From: Prunella strophiata
Lineage: Eukaryota; Chordata; Aves; Passeriformes; Prunellidae
NCBI GenBank assembly: GCA_036583965.1
Contig: JAZBQD010000014.1
Span: 27,261,490 to 27,325,489, forward strand
Reading direction: 5' to 3'
Length of the DNA stretch: 64,000 nt
Shown piece after piece: positions 50,344 to 61,861 of this stretch; position 1 is the stretch's first letter; every line of letters starts with the position of its first letter. The position numbers and the translations under genes were made by a program. A model generated the notes under the pieces. That model was not told the DNA's origin. It saw nothing but the letters and a program-made list of their open reading frames with translations, and did not search any database.

Positions 50344-51139
50344 CCTTTAGTTCCTGTCCCACCCTTCCTGACTACTTAGGCTATGGGCACATGAATATGT
50401 TGACTTTTGCAAGCTATCTCGATTTTAACAAGCTGTAAATGAAAACACAACTCTTAAAAGCAGTGCAGGCTTACCTGAAGAGCAGCAAAAACACAGTGGA
50501 TGACTCGGGGCAAATCATGTCACACTTCCAATCACTTGCACAGTGTAATTTGCTGCAGGTTTATGACTTCAATGTCAGCTCCTTGCTCAGGGGTGCCTAG
50601 TCTTACAAAGTCTGAGCTAGTCACACAGCAAGATTTAATGCCAATAACTCTACCTCCCAAATCCTTGTTATGTGTGTGCTGTGGATAGCAAAGGATGGAG
50701 CAGGGAAAAGGCAGAAACTACTCTCTTAAGCTCCTTTTGAAGCTTCTGGTATTTCATGGCTATCCGAGTGCCAATTAGGACTCTGATTTAAAGTTTCAGC
50801 AGTCCCCAAGGACAATAGCAGCCACAGCAGAAAGCAAATACTCCGAGCTTTCCTTTGCCTTACACTGATCAAGGGAACACTGATGCCAATACATTTTCTC
50901 ATTTCTCTGTGACCATTATTCTCAACCAAAAAATAACTTCTAGAGAGAATCAGGCAGAATGGTGAATTGGGCCTGGTGTGTTTCATTCTTAGGAAACAAA
51001 CGAAATTATTATACTGTGCTAACCAGAACAAGGCTGCAAGAGCCAACCTACACAAATAATTCCTTTTATTCTGTATAATAATTCCTCTTACACTGTATAC
51101 ATAAGCAGAGCAGCCCCTCTTCTTACCAAATTGGCCCTT

Positions 51140-51480
51140 CTTTTCTCCATGCTTTATAAATTATTGGGAAGAGTAAGCAAATTATGGGCCTGGAAGTGTA
51201 CATGGTTCTGTTTTGTACAAAGCATTGTGACCTTTTTCTGCTCTCCAATAACCAAAAAGTGTCTTGCTTTTAAAAGTTCAAACTTGTCATGTTGTTAATC
51301 CTGGAAGATGACAAGTGCACACCATATATTTGAAAGATAATGGTTGGAAAATAAGAATGATATTAAGATTCAAATTGATTAACCTTTGCAGGGAAGTTGT
51401 ATTATACTGGCAGAAGATAAGGCTGAATATAAACAATACTATTTCAGATATCTAACTGAAGCTGTCTGATTCACCACAGA
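51140..51480. promoter_or_regulatory. Candidate conserved enhancer-like element
   Basis: Repeat-free sequence with AAATTATTGGGAAG, AGCAAATTATGGGC, GTTGTTAATCCTGG, AAATTGATTAACCTTTGCAG and ATAAACAATAC, which resemble homeodomain, HNF1-like and forkhead/SOX words. Called by texture only. Confidence 0.2.
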
Positions 51481-52749
51481 TCCATTTCTTCACTCTAGCT
51501 CAGGGATAGAGTTGATCCCCTTATGGCAACTGCTGCCTCCTCCATTGTTCCCTTTACCATGCTTTAAGGCATGAGACATCTTCAAACCACTGCTGTCCAA
51601 GCAATGGTGCTAAGGATGGAAGAGTATAGGGCAGTAGAAATCTTTTGACAATCTGTCTAGGTGCTTTACAGTTTTCATTCCTGGCTGGCATTCCTTGGAG
51701 CATCCTGCAGGTGGGGGTGCCACAGCTCAGCCCAGAAACATTCCCAGTGCACCTTTGCTGTGGCATCAGCCAGCACTGGGCACAATGCCAGGTGATGCTA
51801 CTGGTGACTGCTTCCCTTGGAACACCTGAATTCAGCTTTTTGAGTGCTCCTTTGTTCCTTTAGTGCAAAATCATCGAGCTCAGCTTCAAGGCAATTGTGT
51901 CAGTCTCATTTCTCTATCAAGCAAGGACCGGCATGAAGCTATTCCCCAGTCAGGCACAGAGTCCAGCTGGAAGTAGTCCAAGCCTTCTTTATGCTTGTAG
52001 TAAAGCCAAGACTTTACTTAGAGGGTAAAAATGGTCAAAATTGCTTGTGAAGATATTTGAAAAGGTTCTGAGATTTCTGAAATTCATCACAAAAAATAAT
52101 ACTGCTATATCTGCCATTCAATTTGGGCACCAGAATTTGGATTGTTATGAGATTTAGTTTTTTTTCTCCTTTCAGAAAAATCTCTTATTTTAGACAGAAC
52201 TATAGCTCCTTCCTTTAATAATCAGCAACCGGGAGAGCAAAGTGAAGAATGAAAAACCTCAGGTGCCTGAGAAAGACAATGAAGGCAGCTACACATGGAG
52301 CTTCTCCTCATTTCCTATTCTGAGTCCATGTTTAAGAGTGGGCTCCCACTACAGTAAGCAGCATTGTGGAACAAAGGAGCAAACGGCAACAATGAACACA
52401 ACTTCAAAAGAGAAAAGAGAAATAGGAATCAGGGAATGGAAGCTGTCCTGGAGAAAAAGTGAAAACTGCACCAAATTTATTGCTCTTTTTATGTCCTGAA
52501 AGGGGGACATTCCAGAATAGATAGGTGGACAATGATAGGGTACCTCATTTAATTGGAAAACAATCTACTTCTCACTGGACTTCACAAAAAGGCAATCGCT
52601 ACTTAAATCCAAAAATGTTTTGCATCTAGGCTTGTGCTGCTTACACTCTCCTTGGAAAACAGAAAAATGATCCCACTCTTTTCATTACCTAGAAAGAAGC
52701 AGGCAAGAAGCAGGCAAGGAAATAAAGCCCTGGCTAATAGGCATGCCTT

Positions 52750-52772
52750 AAAAAAAAAAAAAAAAAAAAAAA
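52750..52772. repeat. Poly(A) tract, 23 nt
   Basis: An uninterrupted A-run. Just before it (about 52690-52720) is a small AAGCAGGCAAG direct repeat. Confidence 0.9.
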
Positions 52773-53450
52773 CCAAAGAAAACCTGGCTAAACTTAAAAG
52801 GTATTCAGCTTTTTCTTCAAGCTACAGACCAATTGCCTTCTCAAGCCATAAATTGTGAGAATGGGAACAACTAGAATCTGAGAGTGCTTTTACAATTGCT
52901 ACTCACTATTTGTGGAACAGTTACATTTTCAAAGGCATTACTGTTACATGTCAAACTCTGATTAAAAAGATGAAACATAAGAATTCTATTTATAAGTAGT
53001 ATTAAATAATCTCTGGCTATTTTTTAATGTACAGAAAAGGTATATAGGAAGTTGTATTGTTAAAGCTGCTGTTATTAGCCAGACAAAATACTTAAAAAAC
53101 ATTATTGAAACTATGTATAAGGCACTAAAAGTGCATAGAGTTAAGATCCTGTTCCTATTTAAATAAATATTTTTGGTTTTTTTCCCCCAGTTTCTAGAGA
53201 TATATTTGAATCTGGGAACTCTGTAGGCAGAGACTCATCTGATACAGGTCATCTTTATTTTCTGTATGTTGTTCACTGTCAATCTCCACCCCATCATCCT
53301 GGTTTCAGGCCTCTAATGGCCCCCAACAATTTAAGAGAAAGGTCAGAGGACAAAGAGCACTTCATTTCCTCACTGTGCTAAACATAAGGGTGAGAAAGGG
53401 CAAGCCTAAGCAACACTATCCCCAGTCCAGAGCATTATCAGATCATAGAA

Positions 53451-53706
53451 TCCTGAATCATAGAGTCATAGAACATGCTGAGTTGGAAGGGACCATTAAT
53501 TCAAACTTCTGATCCTGCACAGAACACCCCAAGAGTCACACCATGTGCCTGAGAGTACTGAACAATTTCTTCTTGAACTCTGTCAGGCTTGCTGCTGACC
53601 ACTTCCTTGGGGAGCCTCTTCCAGTGCTTTGGGTGAAAATTTTTTTCCAGATGTCTAATCTAAACCTCCTCTGATTCAGCTTCATGGCATTTCCTCTAGA
53701 ACTGTT
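53451..53706 (-). repeat. CR1 LINE fragment, same subfamily as 61636-61861
   Basis: The plus strand opens with GATCATAGAATCCTGAATCATAGAG, read in pieces as a doubled octamer tail. It then runs through GAGTTGGAAGGGACCATTAA, CACCCCAAGAGTCACACCAT, TTGAACTCTGTCAGGCTTGC and ACTTCCTTGGGGAGCCTCTT. These match the reverse complement of the element at 61636-61861 block by block, and they continue past it at the 5' side (TCTAATCTAAACCTCC, CTTCATGGCATTTCCTCTAG). Confidence 0.9.
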
Positions 53707-56700
53707 AAAATAGTCAAGGATGGGTATTTGCCTCTCCCCTTCTGCTTTTGGGGTACCAGACAGCAAAAATCAGCTACTGAACTACAGCCAGCACTACATA
53801 CTAGCTGCTAAACATATCATCTTATTTTCCTTTAGTAGTTCTCAGGGTACTTCCATATTTTAATTCTTCTCAAACTACAGTCATGGTAACTTTCTTCCAT
53901 GGTATTAGTATGCCAGTGTATTTGCAAATCTTTAATAATTTAGGCACCAATCTGACCGACCATCTTCTGTGAAGGTCATGAATGCTTTTTCTCATTTTAT
54001 GAATATACAAAAGATTTACCCTTGGGCTACTCTTTATTTTCTTGTACTTTTCTCTTTGTCCTAAATTCCTACTCTATTTTTCACCCCTGCCCACTTCCCA
54101 ATGATCACATGCAAATGTCCCCTTCCAAATAAAAGAATTATACCCATATATATCCCAGGGCAGTGCCCTTTCATCTAATAGCAACTTAAAGGGACTAAGG
54201 GCCTGTGTACGAAAAGGAAACTGCACAATGCTGCACCTAAACATCCTGTGACCTAGTGGTCTCTTTCCCCTAAAGAAAGGGAGAATAAGGAAAAAAATAG
54301 CATATTTATCTCACTGTATTTCAATGCCTCCAAAGACCTTCCTGTCTTTCATCAGGCAGTGAAAATTAAATGGTTGCTGATCTAGACCAAGTGGTGGAAG
54401 TTACCACACACTTCACATTAATCAGTATCACCAAGAACTGAAACTTTGTTGTTGTAGTTATTTCTCTTGCTTCTCTTTCTATTTCTCTTCCTCCTTCCTA
54501 TTCTTTCTCATACTTTCAAAATCAAATTTCTTCTCCCTTCCTGTACCAAGACTGCAAAGTCTCATCCAAACCCCTAGCTGAAACATTACCTGTCCACATC
54601 AAGGCCACTGTTTCCATATGTGTTACTGAAATAACTCCCATACATTTGGGAACCAAAGTATCTTTCTGCAGTGTGGGCTGCTTAATAAATGGCTCCAAAG
54701 AGTAGAAAACTGAGATCCATAATATACTCCTGACACTTCAGCTTGTAACATTCAGTGTGGGAACAGGTGGAATTCAGGTCTGTTTCCTCCACGGGACTGC
54801 AAACTCGTCACTGAACATCGATCTGGAATGGCTGTGAACTGCAGGACAGCTCTGCACTAGAGACAAGGCTGGGCAGAAACCACTTGCTGCTCTCTCTCCC
54901 TGCTCCAGCTTACAAATAGTTGTCAACACACACAAATAGTTGGCTTCTAGTGCAAAATCATCCACTGTTCTTCTGAAAGCATCACTGAGAGCAAAAGTAC
55001 TGTGAGTGAATTCCTGCCTTCTGTGCAGGAATTATGTAAAAATGCAGCATATTGTAAGTATTCCCCTGCAGATGTCTTGTTACAGAAAAATGTGGAGCAC
55101 AAAAAGCCTTCCCTTTTGCACCTCTAAGGCCACAACTTCACTGCAGCTTCTTGGGCTGGTCAAAGGAGCAGTCCCAGCACATTCCCTGTCATGAAGGACA
55201 AACCCAGTGCTCAGAATGACAGTATCGGTGTGATTTCCAAGGCACGAGGATCTGTCTTCCTTCCTTTGTCAGTACCAGGATGGAAGGAGACAGATCTTGT
55301 TTTCAGTGGGTGGGAAACAAAACCTCATTTCTTAGGCCTGTGTTAATACTACATATAAAAATGTCCCTTCAGTGGGCAGGACTTCTGGGGTTGTGTATCA
55401 GCAAGGTTGTGAAAATATTTTTAACTTCTCTGACAAACTTCTTTCTAGAATGAGAGCTACATAGAAGTTATTTTATAACTAGTAGTAATTTCCTGGATAT
55501 TTTTTATTTATATAGTGATATATATGAAATTACTGATATTTCTATGTAGCAACAGACACAGCTCACATATTTCTAACAAATGAGACTGTGTTACTAGGTG
55601 TATGCTGTGAATTGCCTGGAGATACTACCACAGGATTGTGTGTTTTATCATGCAAGTTGAAAACAAAATTTTTTTGTTCCCTTGTTGACTGCAATACACA
55701 AGAAACTCTGTAAACTCCCAATTACAGCTGCCACAATTTTGCACATTCCCTAGTCAATTCAAAGAAATAAAATGGATTTTTGAAATCATTATAATCGGAA
55801 ACAATGGGAAGATATGTGGGTGGAACTGGTGTAAAGGTGAAGGAAGAAAAATGCACCAGGATACATATAACAAAAACACATCTTCCTTGAAGTTTACTGC
55901 TTACACACCTTTTGATGGAGAGGGATGTAGCAGCTGAGATGAATGATACAGTGTAAATCTGAAATCAGTTCTGCTTGGTGTGCTGTGTAATGCCAAGGTT
56001 TCAAATCTCTGTTAACACCTCCTGTACATCGGTTTTGACACTAGCTGTTCAAAAGCCACAGAATCACTAGTGCCCCAAATGTCAAAACACAGACAAAATC
56101 ACAAATGACAATTGCAAGGCTGTCTTAAGAAATTAAAATAAAAGGCTGAGGAGCTCAGCAAAGTAGCAAGATTATTCAGCCAAAAAGCCTTTTCCCAGTC
56201 AAAAAGAGTCTCCATTCTCTGTGTCTGTGAAAGAGAAGGTATTCCACCACCATTTGCAACAGCTACCCAAAAGCAATACAAAATGAGCCAGTATGGAGAA
56301 TTTAAGGGTCAGCATTTGCAGTTATCATATTGTTTCTACATTCCATTATGAAGGGCAAATTCTTTTTTCAGACAGCTGAATATATGAAGGAAACTTTTAA
56401 AGAAACTGTGGACGTATCAGCTCCAAGCATTTTAAAAACACACACAAATGCATGACCTTCAGGAGTCATAAATTCACCTTAAACATCTGAGATGAAGACG
56501 TATTCTCAGAAAAGTAGATGGCAGATTTGATTTCAACAGAGTATGGATTCCACTCTGTCAGATTCCCTAAAAAGCTTCAGGTTGATTTTATTTGCAGGTC
56601 AGGTTTCTAAGCCTGCAAGGTGCATTCAAGTTACATTTTCATTTTTTTTCCCTGTAGAAGAGCTAAGAAAAAAATTATGTAGATTTTTGAAGAACTGAAA

Positions 56701-58489
56701 TTCTCATTTAAAAAAAAAAAATAAAACAAAGAGACACATCTGGAACATCTGGAACTTTAACATACTGCCCCTTTTGAAGCACAAACACTTGTGTAGTTCA
56801 GAGTAGTAGTTAAAATCAATCTAGTTAATAAACTTCAGCAGGAAAGAATGCACTAGTATTGTCAACTCTGCTGAAACTTGGGTTGGGAATTGTTTGGGCT
56901 TTTGTTTGTTTTTCAATAATGGGTTTCTAAGGTAACCTGGTAAGATAAAAAGCTGAAGTTTAATTTTAAAACCCTCATTTTGGGTTATGGTAAACTGAGC
57001 CTTGCTCCTGACCTGGTGTGCACCAAGGTCTGGAGTTTTAAAAAGTCAGGAACACAATCTGCTATTCATCTTACCAAGACAAGATTTCACATGGGGATAA
57101 ATTCTCATCTACCCAGACAGGTAATTTTTTGCCTGCAACCACTATGAATAAAAGTTGTCCACTGTTAAAAATAATAAAACCACATCTATTACATTTTAAA
57201 ATTATCAGAAATGTTAACCATTGGTGAAGAATTTTCAAATTTAGAGAACACAGGCTCTAATATATTTTTGTTAGGAATGTAAATTCTACTCAGAAACACA
57301 CAAGTTAAAGTCATTACAACTGACCAAAAGGAAGGTTTTGCAGACTATTAAGAAACAAAAAACCAGCTTGTCTTCAGAAAGCTTTGGGAAGTAAAAAAAG
57401 AAAAAATGAAAAACAATTTAATTGGTCCACCCAAAACATTACTTGTCTCAACAATTTAAAATGACCCACAGGACTACATGAGGGTAAACAAGGCCCCCAA
57501 AATATGCTCACATTGGCTGTGAGATGCACTAGTAACTTGTAACCATGCTGAATTGCTTCTCTTATCTGTTTCTCAATTTCTGCTTTCCTATCTCTCAATA
57601 AATCTGATTAAATTGTGCTTGCTTAGTCAAGGGCAAAGGAAAGAGGAGATGGAACTGGCTAGGATTGAAAAACAAGGAAATGAAAAAGGCAAGAAATTTA
57701 GTTAGGTTATTTTTTATACCTTCTGAACACTATGACACTTAACACTATACAACTGAAAACAAAAGGGGTTTTGGAAAAGCTCAGAACAAATTCTATAAGA
57801 CAAAGGCAAAAAATCCACTTCAGATAAAATATTTTTCTAAGCTTTGTGGCCAGATTACATTGTAATAACATAAGCAGAGGCAGGGGTTGGTTTTTAAATT
57901 ACCTGTTAGACTGCAGTCTAACCAGCTGTATAACTAGCTTAAAAACTTGGAAGCTTTTTATCACTTTGAAGAGTTACAGAGTTAGACACTGGCCCTTCAA
58001 ACTGTTGTATAAGCCTTTATGTCATGACCACTGAAAAGAACTCTCCTGAATACACTTTAGACACAGGCACAGAAACAAAATACAAAAAGCAGGAGTTTTT
58101 TGTTTGTTTGTTTTAATCCCTTGAACGCGAAATCACAGCCTGAGAGGAAAGGTCAGACTCAGTTTTCAAACCCTACATTCACTCAGGGTGCAAAATTACT
58201 GTCAATTGTTTTCATGGCTGCCCTCTAATGGAATTTATGAAGGCTTTTCTAAGTTTTATATTAAGAAAAGACAACAAAAAAGCAAAATCAAAGCAAAACT
58301 CAAAACATTAATAAAGAAAAATCCATGCCACTTGATCAGGTTCACCACCACACTTTTTAGACGACTACTCCATATGATCTTTTGTCTGTCTCCACTCCTC
58401 CCCGTCTGTTCAAATGGAACAGTGCCCACTTGCAAATTGGACAGCCCTTGTTGCAGAGATGGCAGATGCAGAATGAATACTTGAAAACA

Positions 58490-58800
58490 GGGAAAAAAAG
58501 TAGCTTGCAGACTAATGCTGCGTGCCAGCGAGACACAGCTGCATTGCAGAAAGCACATTAAAAGAAAAAGCAACCTACACAAAACCCTCCAAGAAACAAC
58601 TGTGGCTAACTTTTAAAATGATGTAGCTGAATTACAGCTGCACAGCAGACAATTGCCTCCTCAGTCATGCGTGTGAGTGCATTGACAGGCCAGCAGGTAC
58701 TGGCAGCACAAAGTTATTAAGAGTTAAGATGTGCTAGATGCATTAATCAAAGAATAAAAACTTTTTAGCAGGTCAGATAAGAAAGTGCATTCTTTTCAGT
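58490..58800. promoter_or_regulatory. Candidate conserved enhancer-like element
   Basis: Repeat-free sequence with GCTGCGTGCCAGCGAGAC (two retained CpGs), AATTACAGCTGCAC (E-box CAGCTG next to a homeodomain-like core), AGACAATTGCC, CATGCGTGTG and GATGCATTAATCAAAG. Called by texture only. Confidence 0.22.
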
Positions 58801-59836
58801 GTGCATCTTAGTGCCTGAGGAAGCCCTGGCCAAGACTGCTTTATCCCTGCTAACATTCCTCCTGCCTCTGCTCATCTGGTACTTAGATGCTAGGCTGCAA
58901 ACACAGCTAGATCTGAGAAGCAACATTTCCTACATTTTTTACTTCACCAAAGCTACAGGAAATGTTATTTCCCTGCACGTTTGCTCCCTCAAATATTGAG
59001 ATCTATATTTTATTCAACTCTGTTCCATTTGCTTGTCAATAATTGCAAAATAGTATATTCTATTGTACTATAGGAAAATGAGGGAAAATAACAGGGACAT
59101 GAGGGGAAATTAAGGCACAGAAAAGTGCACCCAGCAAAACACCAGACATAGTGATGCTCCCCACTAACCCTATCCAAGAGTGTGCACCTGTAAAAAAGTA
59201 CATTTTCAGATTTCTTGCAGATGCTGTGAAAATGGACTCAGGGCAATACAAAAAGCAGCCATTCCAATATATAACCAGGGTCAAGCCTTGACAGAAGTTC
59301 AGGGAAAGATGTCTAGAAGAAGAAAGCAACTTTTGCTGATGGCTGAGGAGGTGGCAATGACCTATGGAACTGCTGCTCAGCCAAGATGGGAGGTGAACCC
59401 AGAGGCAGCATTTGACTGTTTTATGACCACACTGTAACTTCATGTAAGTAGCTTAGACAGATACTGCTTAAATTTTAGGCTAGGTGATAAAACTTTTAGG
59501 CTCAATCTATTGACTGCACAGTGCCAACCAGTATCTGTGGCCTACTGGAAAACCCAGCAGCAGTCACTGCTTCCCTTGCACTACAGCTTCAACTCTATGC
59601 CCTTTTGCCTTAAACTGCCCTAAAAACAGCTGGAAAGAGAATACAGGGAAGGAAGTTGTTTTAAACAGGGAAGAGTTATTAAATGCTAAATTTCTACCAG
59701 TATAAGTCATTTAGTATTAATAACTTCACTACATAATTTACTTTGCATGACAATAGTAGCCAGATATCCTCATGCTGTGATAAGCAACAGGCTTCTCTGC
59801 CCTGGAGATTATAAAATCAACACAGACAAAAGAGGC

Positions 59837-59851
59837 AAAAAAAAAAAAAAA
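59837..59851. repeat. Poly(A) tract, 15 nt
   Basis: An uninterrupted A-run just before the possible MIR remnant. Confidence 0.88.
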
Positions 59852-59856
59852 TATGG

Positions 59857-59925
59857 AGAGATTAGGTGAATGTCCAAGGTCACAGAAGCCATGTGCCAAA
59901 GAGGATGGAGCTGAACCCAAAGATG
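59857..59925 (-). repeat. Possible MIR-type SINE remnant
   Basis: The plus strand reads TGTCCAAGGTCACAGAAGCC, and after a gap GATGGAGCTGAACCCA. This resembles the complement of the MIR core, in which CCAAGGTCACACAGC is followed by GAGCTGGGATTCGAACCCA. Only about 70 bp are alignable, and a chance match is possible. Confidence 0.4.
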
Positions 59926-60129
59926 AGGAGCCACATGCAGCTGTGATTATTTTAGTATTCCAGAAGCAGACAGCCCTAAGGCAGCACAATGAAAGGAAGG
60001 TGTATTATGGATTTAACTTCCATCTGAGGATAAGCCAAATCAGCCATCAGAGCAGGGTCTGATTCATCTGCAATCTAGAAGGTGGTCTGTCATCCATCAC
60101 AGCTCCACCGTGCAGGGTGAAAGCGGAAA

Positions 60130-60920
60130 CTGACATCTTTGGTGGCATCATTTAATTTGATCTTTTAAACTGACTCTGTCATGAGTGCTACAGAGACAAT
60201 AGAAAAGTAGATGAATGTCACAGCCATATTAACCTGGAGTGATGTTAATGTTTATTAACCTAAAAAGGTTTGGGGAGCATTAAGAAATAAAAACAGCTGT
60301 GTGTCCTGCAAAGTATTTTTTTTCCTGCCAAAGCCTTGTCTCACTTGATTGTTTGCCACCATGATTGTCACTTAAATAATTGTTTCTCTTTTTCTCACTG
60401 AATGTCTAAGCATTTTAAATATCCAGTGAAATGAGGGCACCTCTTTACTTGATGACAAAGGAAATACAGAAACGGGTGGTGCTGTTTATCTGCTTTTTTA
60501 TTGTTGGAGTATTAGCAGGTTATCAGTATCTCTAAAACCTATAGCAATTTGATTTTGAAATTGGTTTCATTGATGCCCTTTTCACCTCATTTCTCAGGAG
60601 ATTTGGAGTTCCATTCTCCTTTGATTCTCTTCCTCTGACCCTAGGGAGATTGAAGAGATACTCGGGTTCAGATGTAATGTTCACTAAAAACTCAAGAAAA
60701 TCTCCAACACCTTCTCTGTCACGGCTTTGTTTTTATCAGTCTCCTGGCTTGTTTATCATCTGCTCAACAAGCTACATACCTAAATGAGATAGTGATCTTC
60801 ACTATATTTACAGAGCCATCCAAGAGCTGATTATTAAATTATGTGCTGCAATCATCTGCGACTGAAATTCAATCACAAATGTAAATAGAAGTTGTAGACA
60901 ACAAATTCAACCACATTCTT
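60130..60920. promoter_or_regulatory. Candidate conserved enhancer-like element
   Basis: A repeat-free block with TTTAATTTGATCTTTTAAAC (TCF/LEF-like), CAATTTGATTTTGAAATTGG, CTCCTTTGATTCTC, CTTGATTGTTTGCC, GATTATTAAATTATG and ATCATCTGCGACTG. SOX- and homeodomain-like words are dense and the sequence is evenly complex. Called by texture only. Confidence 0.25.
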
Positions 60921-61635
60921 TTTCACATACTGTGAGAAACTGTACATTGTTTTTCTCTTTTATTGACTAAATCTTTAATACATAGATACATCCAACTTTG
61001 AGCAGTGTCCTTTAGAACAGAATAACACTAATGATTTTCTGTGTTGCCTTTCACATTTGATCAGGCAGAACAGAAGATCACATCAGATCATCCACACTTG
61101 AAAAAATTATCTTAGAACACAAAGATGCTAATGTGCATAGTGTGTACTCCTTCTGCAAGGGACAAGGACTGAGCTCAACACTGCAGTATTCCAAGTAGCT
61201 GTGCCTGCACAAGAAAGCTTAAAATTGATGTATTGTTGGTAAATCAGTCAAAAATCTTGGCTGTTAAATCCAAGTTACCCACAGTACAAACAAAAATAGA
61301 AGCATGCCCTTAATTTAAAGCAGTTTCTGATCATTCCATGGTTCTAGACAGGAATTTCTACAATTTTCTTTGTTTGTGAAAGAGGTAATGGCTTGTAAAA
61401 AACGAGTCAGTTTTCTACATCCACAGGAAATCATTAATTCTGCTGAGCTCCATGTCCTTACATTGAAGCTGTTTGCCTATTTCTCTTTTTTCCCCAGAAA
61501 CCCATATGCAAAGAATCTCTGTATTACTCCAGAGAAACATCTCTAGAATGCATCTATTTTATTTCATCTTCATCACTTCACCCCTTATTCACACCATCTC
61601 GCACTCTATTTCCACTATTGAAACAAATGTTTGAC

Positions 61636-61861
61636 TCAAAAGGGGTAGGAAAATGTTCTTTACACAAAGGGTGGTTGGGCAGTGGCACAGGCTCCCCAGG
61701 GAAGTGGTCACAGCACCAGCCTGACAGAGCTCAAGAAGGGTTTGGACAATCTCTGAGGCACAGGGTGTGACTCTTGGGGTATCCTGTGCAGGGCCAGGGG
61801 TTGGACTCAATGGGGTTTGTGGCTTCCTTCCAACTCAGGATATTCTATGATTCTGTGATCC
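61636..61861 (+). repeat. CR1 LINE, 3' terminal fragment
   Basis: Plus-strand CR1. It contains GGTTGGGCAGTGGCACAGGC, TCCCCAGGGAAGTGGTCACA, CTGACAGAGCTCAAGAAGGG, TTTGGACAATCTCTGAGGCA, TTGGACTCAATGGGGTTTGT, CCTTCCAACTCAGGATATTC and the tail TATGATTCTGTGATCC. It is truncated at the 5' side near 61630. Confidence 0.93.

Larger units (their letters stand above)
50104..53450. other. Gene-free stretch
   Basis: I see no supported gene. It contains an ATTC repeat at 50324-50343, a 23-A run at 52750-52772 and an enhancer-like block at 51140-51480. Confidence 0.55.
53707..61635. other. Gene-free stretch
   Basis: I see no supported gene. It holds A-rich tracts near 56709 and 59837, a TTTG repeat at 58096-58114, a possible MIR remnant at 59857-59925, and two enhancer-like blocks at 58490-58800 and 60130-60920. 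Frames such as 59060-59443 (minus) and 59180-59437 (plus) overlap and have no domain. Confidence 0.5.

Noticed and set aside
59060..59443. 127-codon minus frame opposite an 85-codon plus frame
   Set aside because: Overlapping antisense frames without a domain. A weak resemblance to a SINE near 59390 was not convincing.
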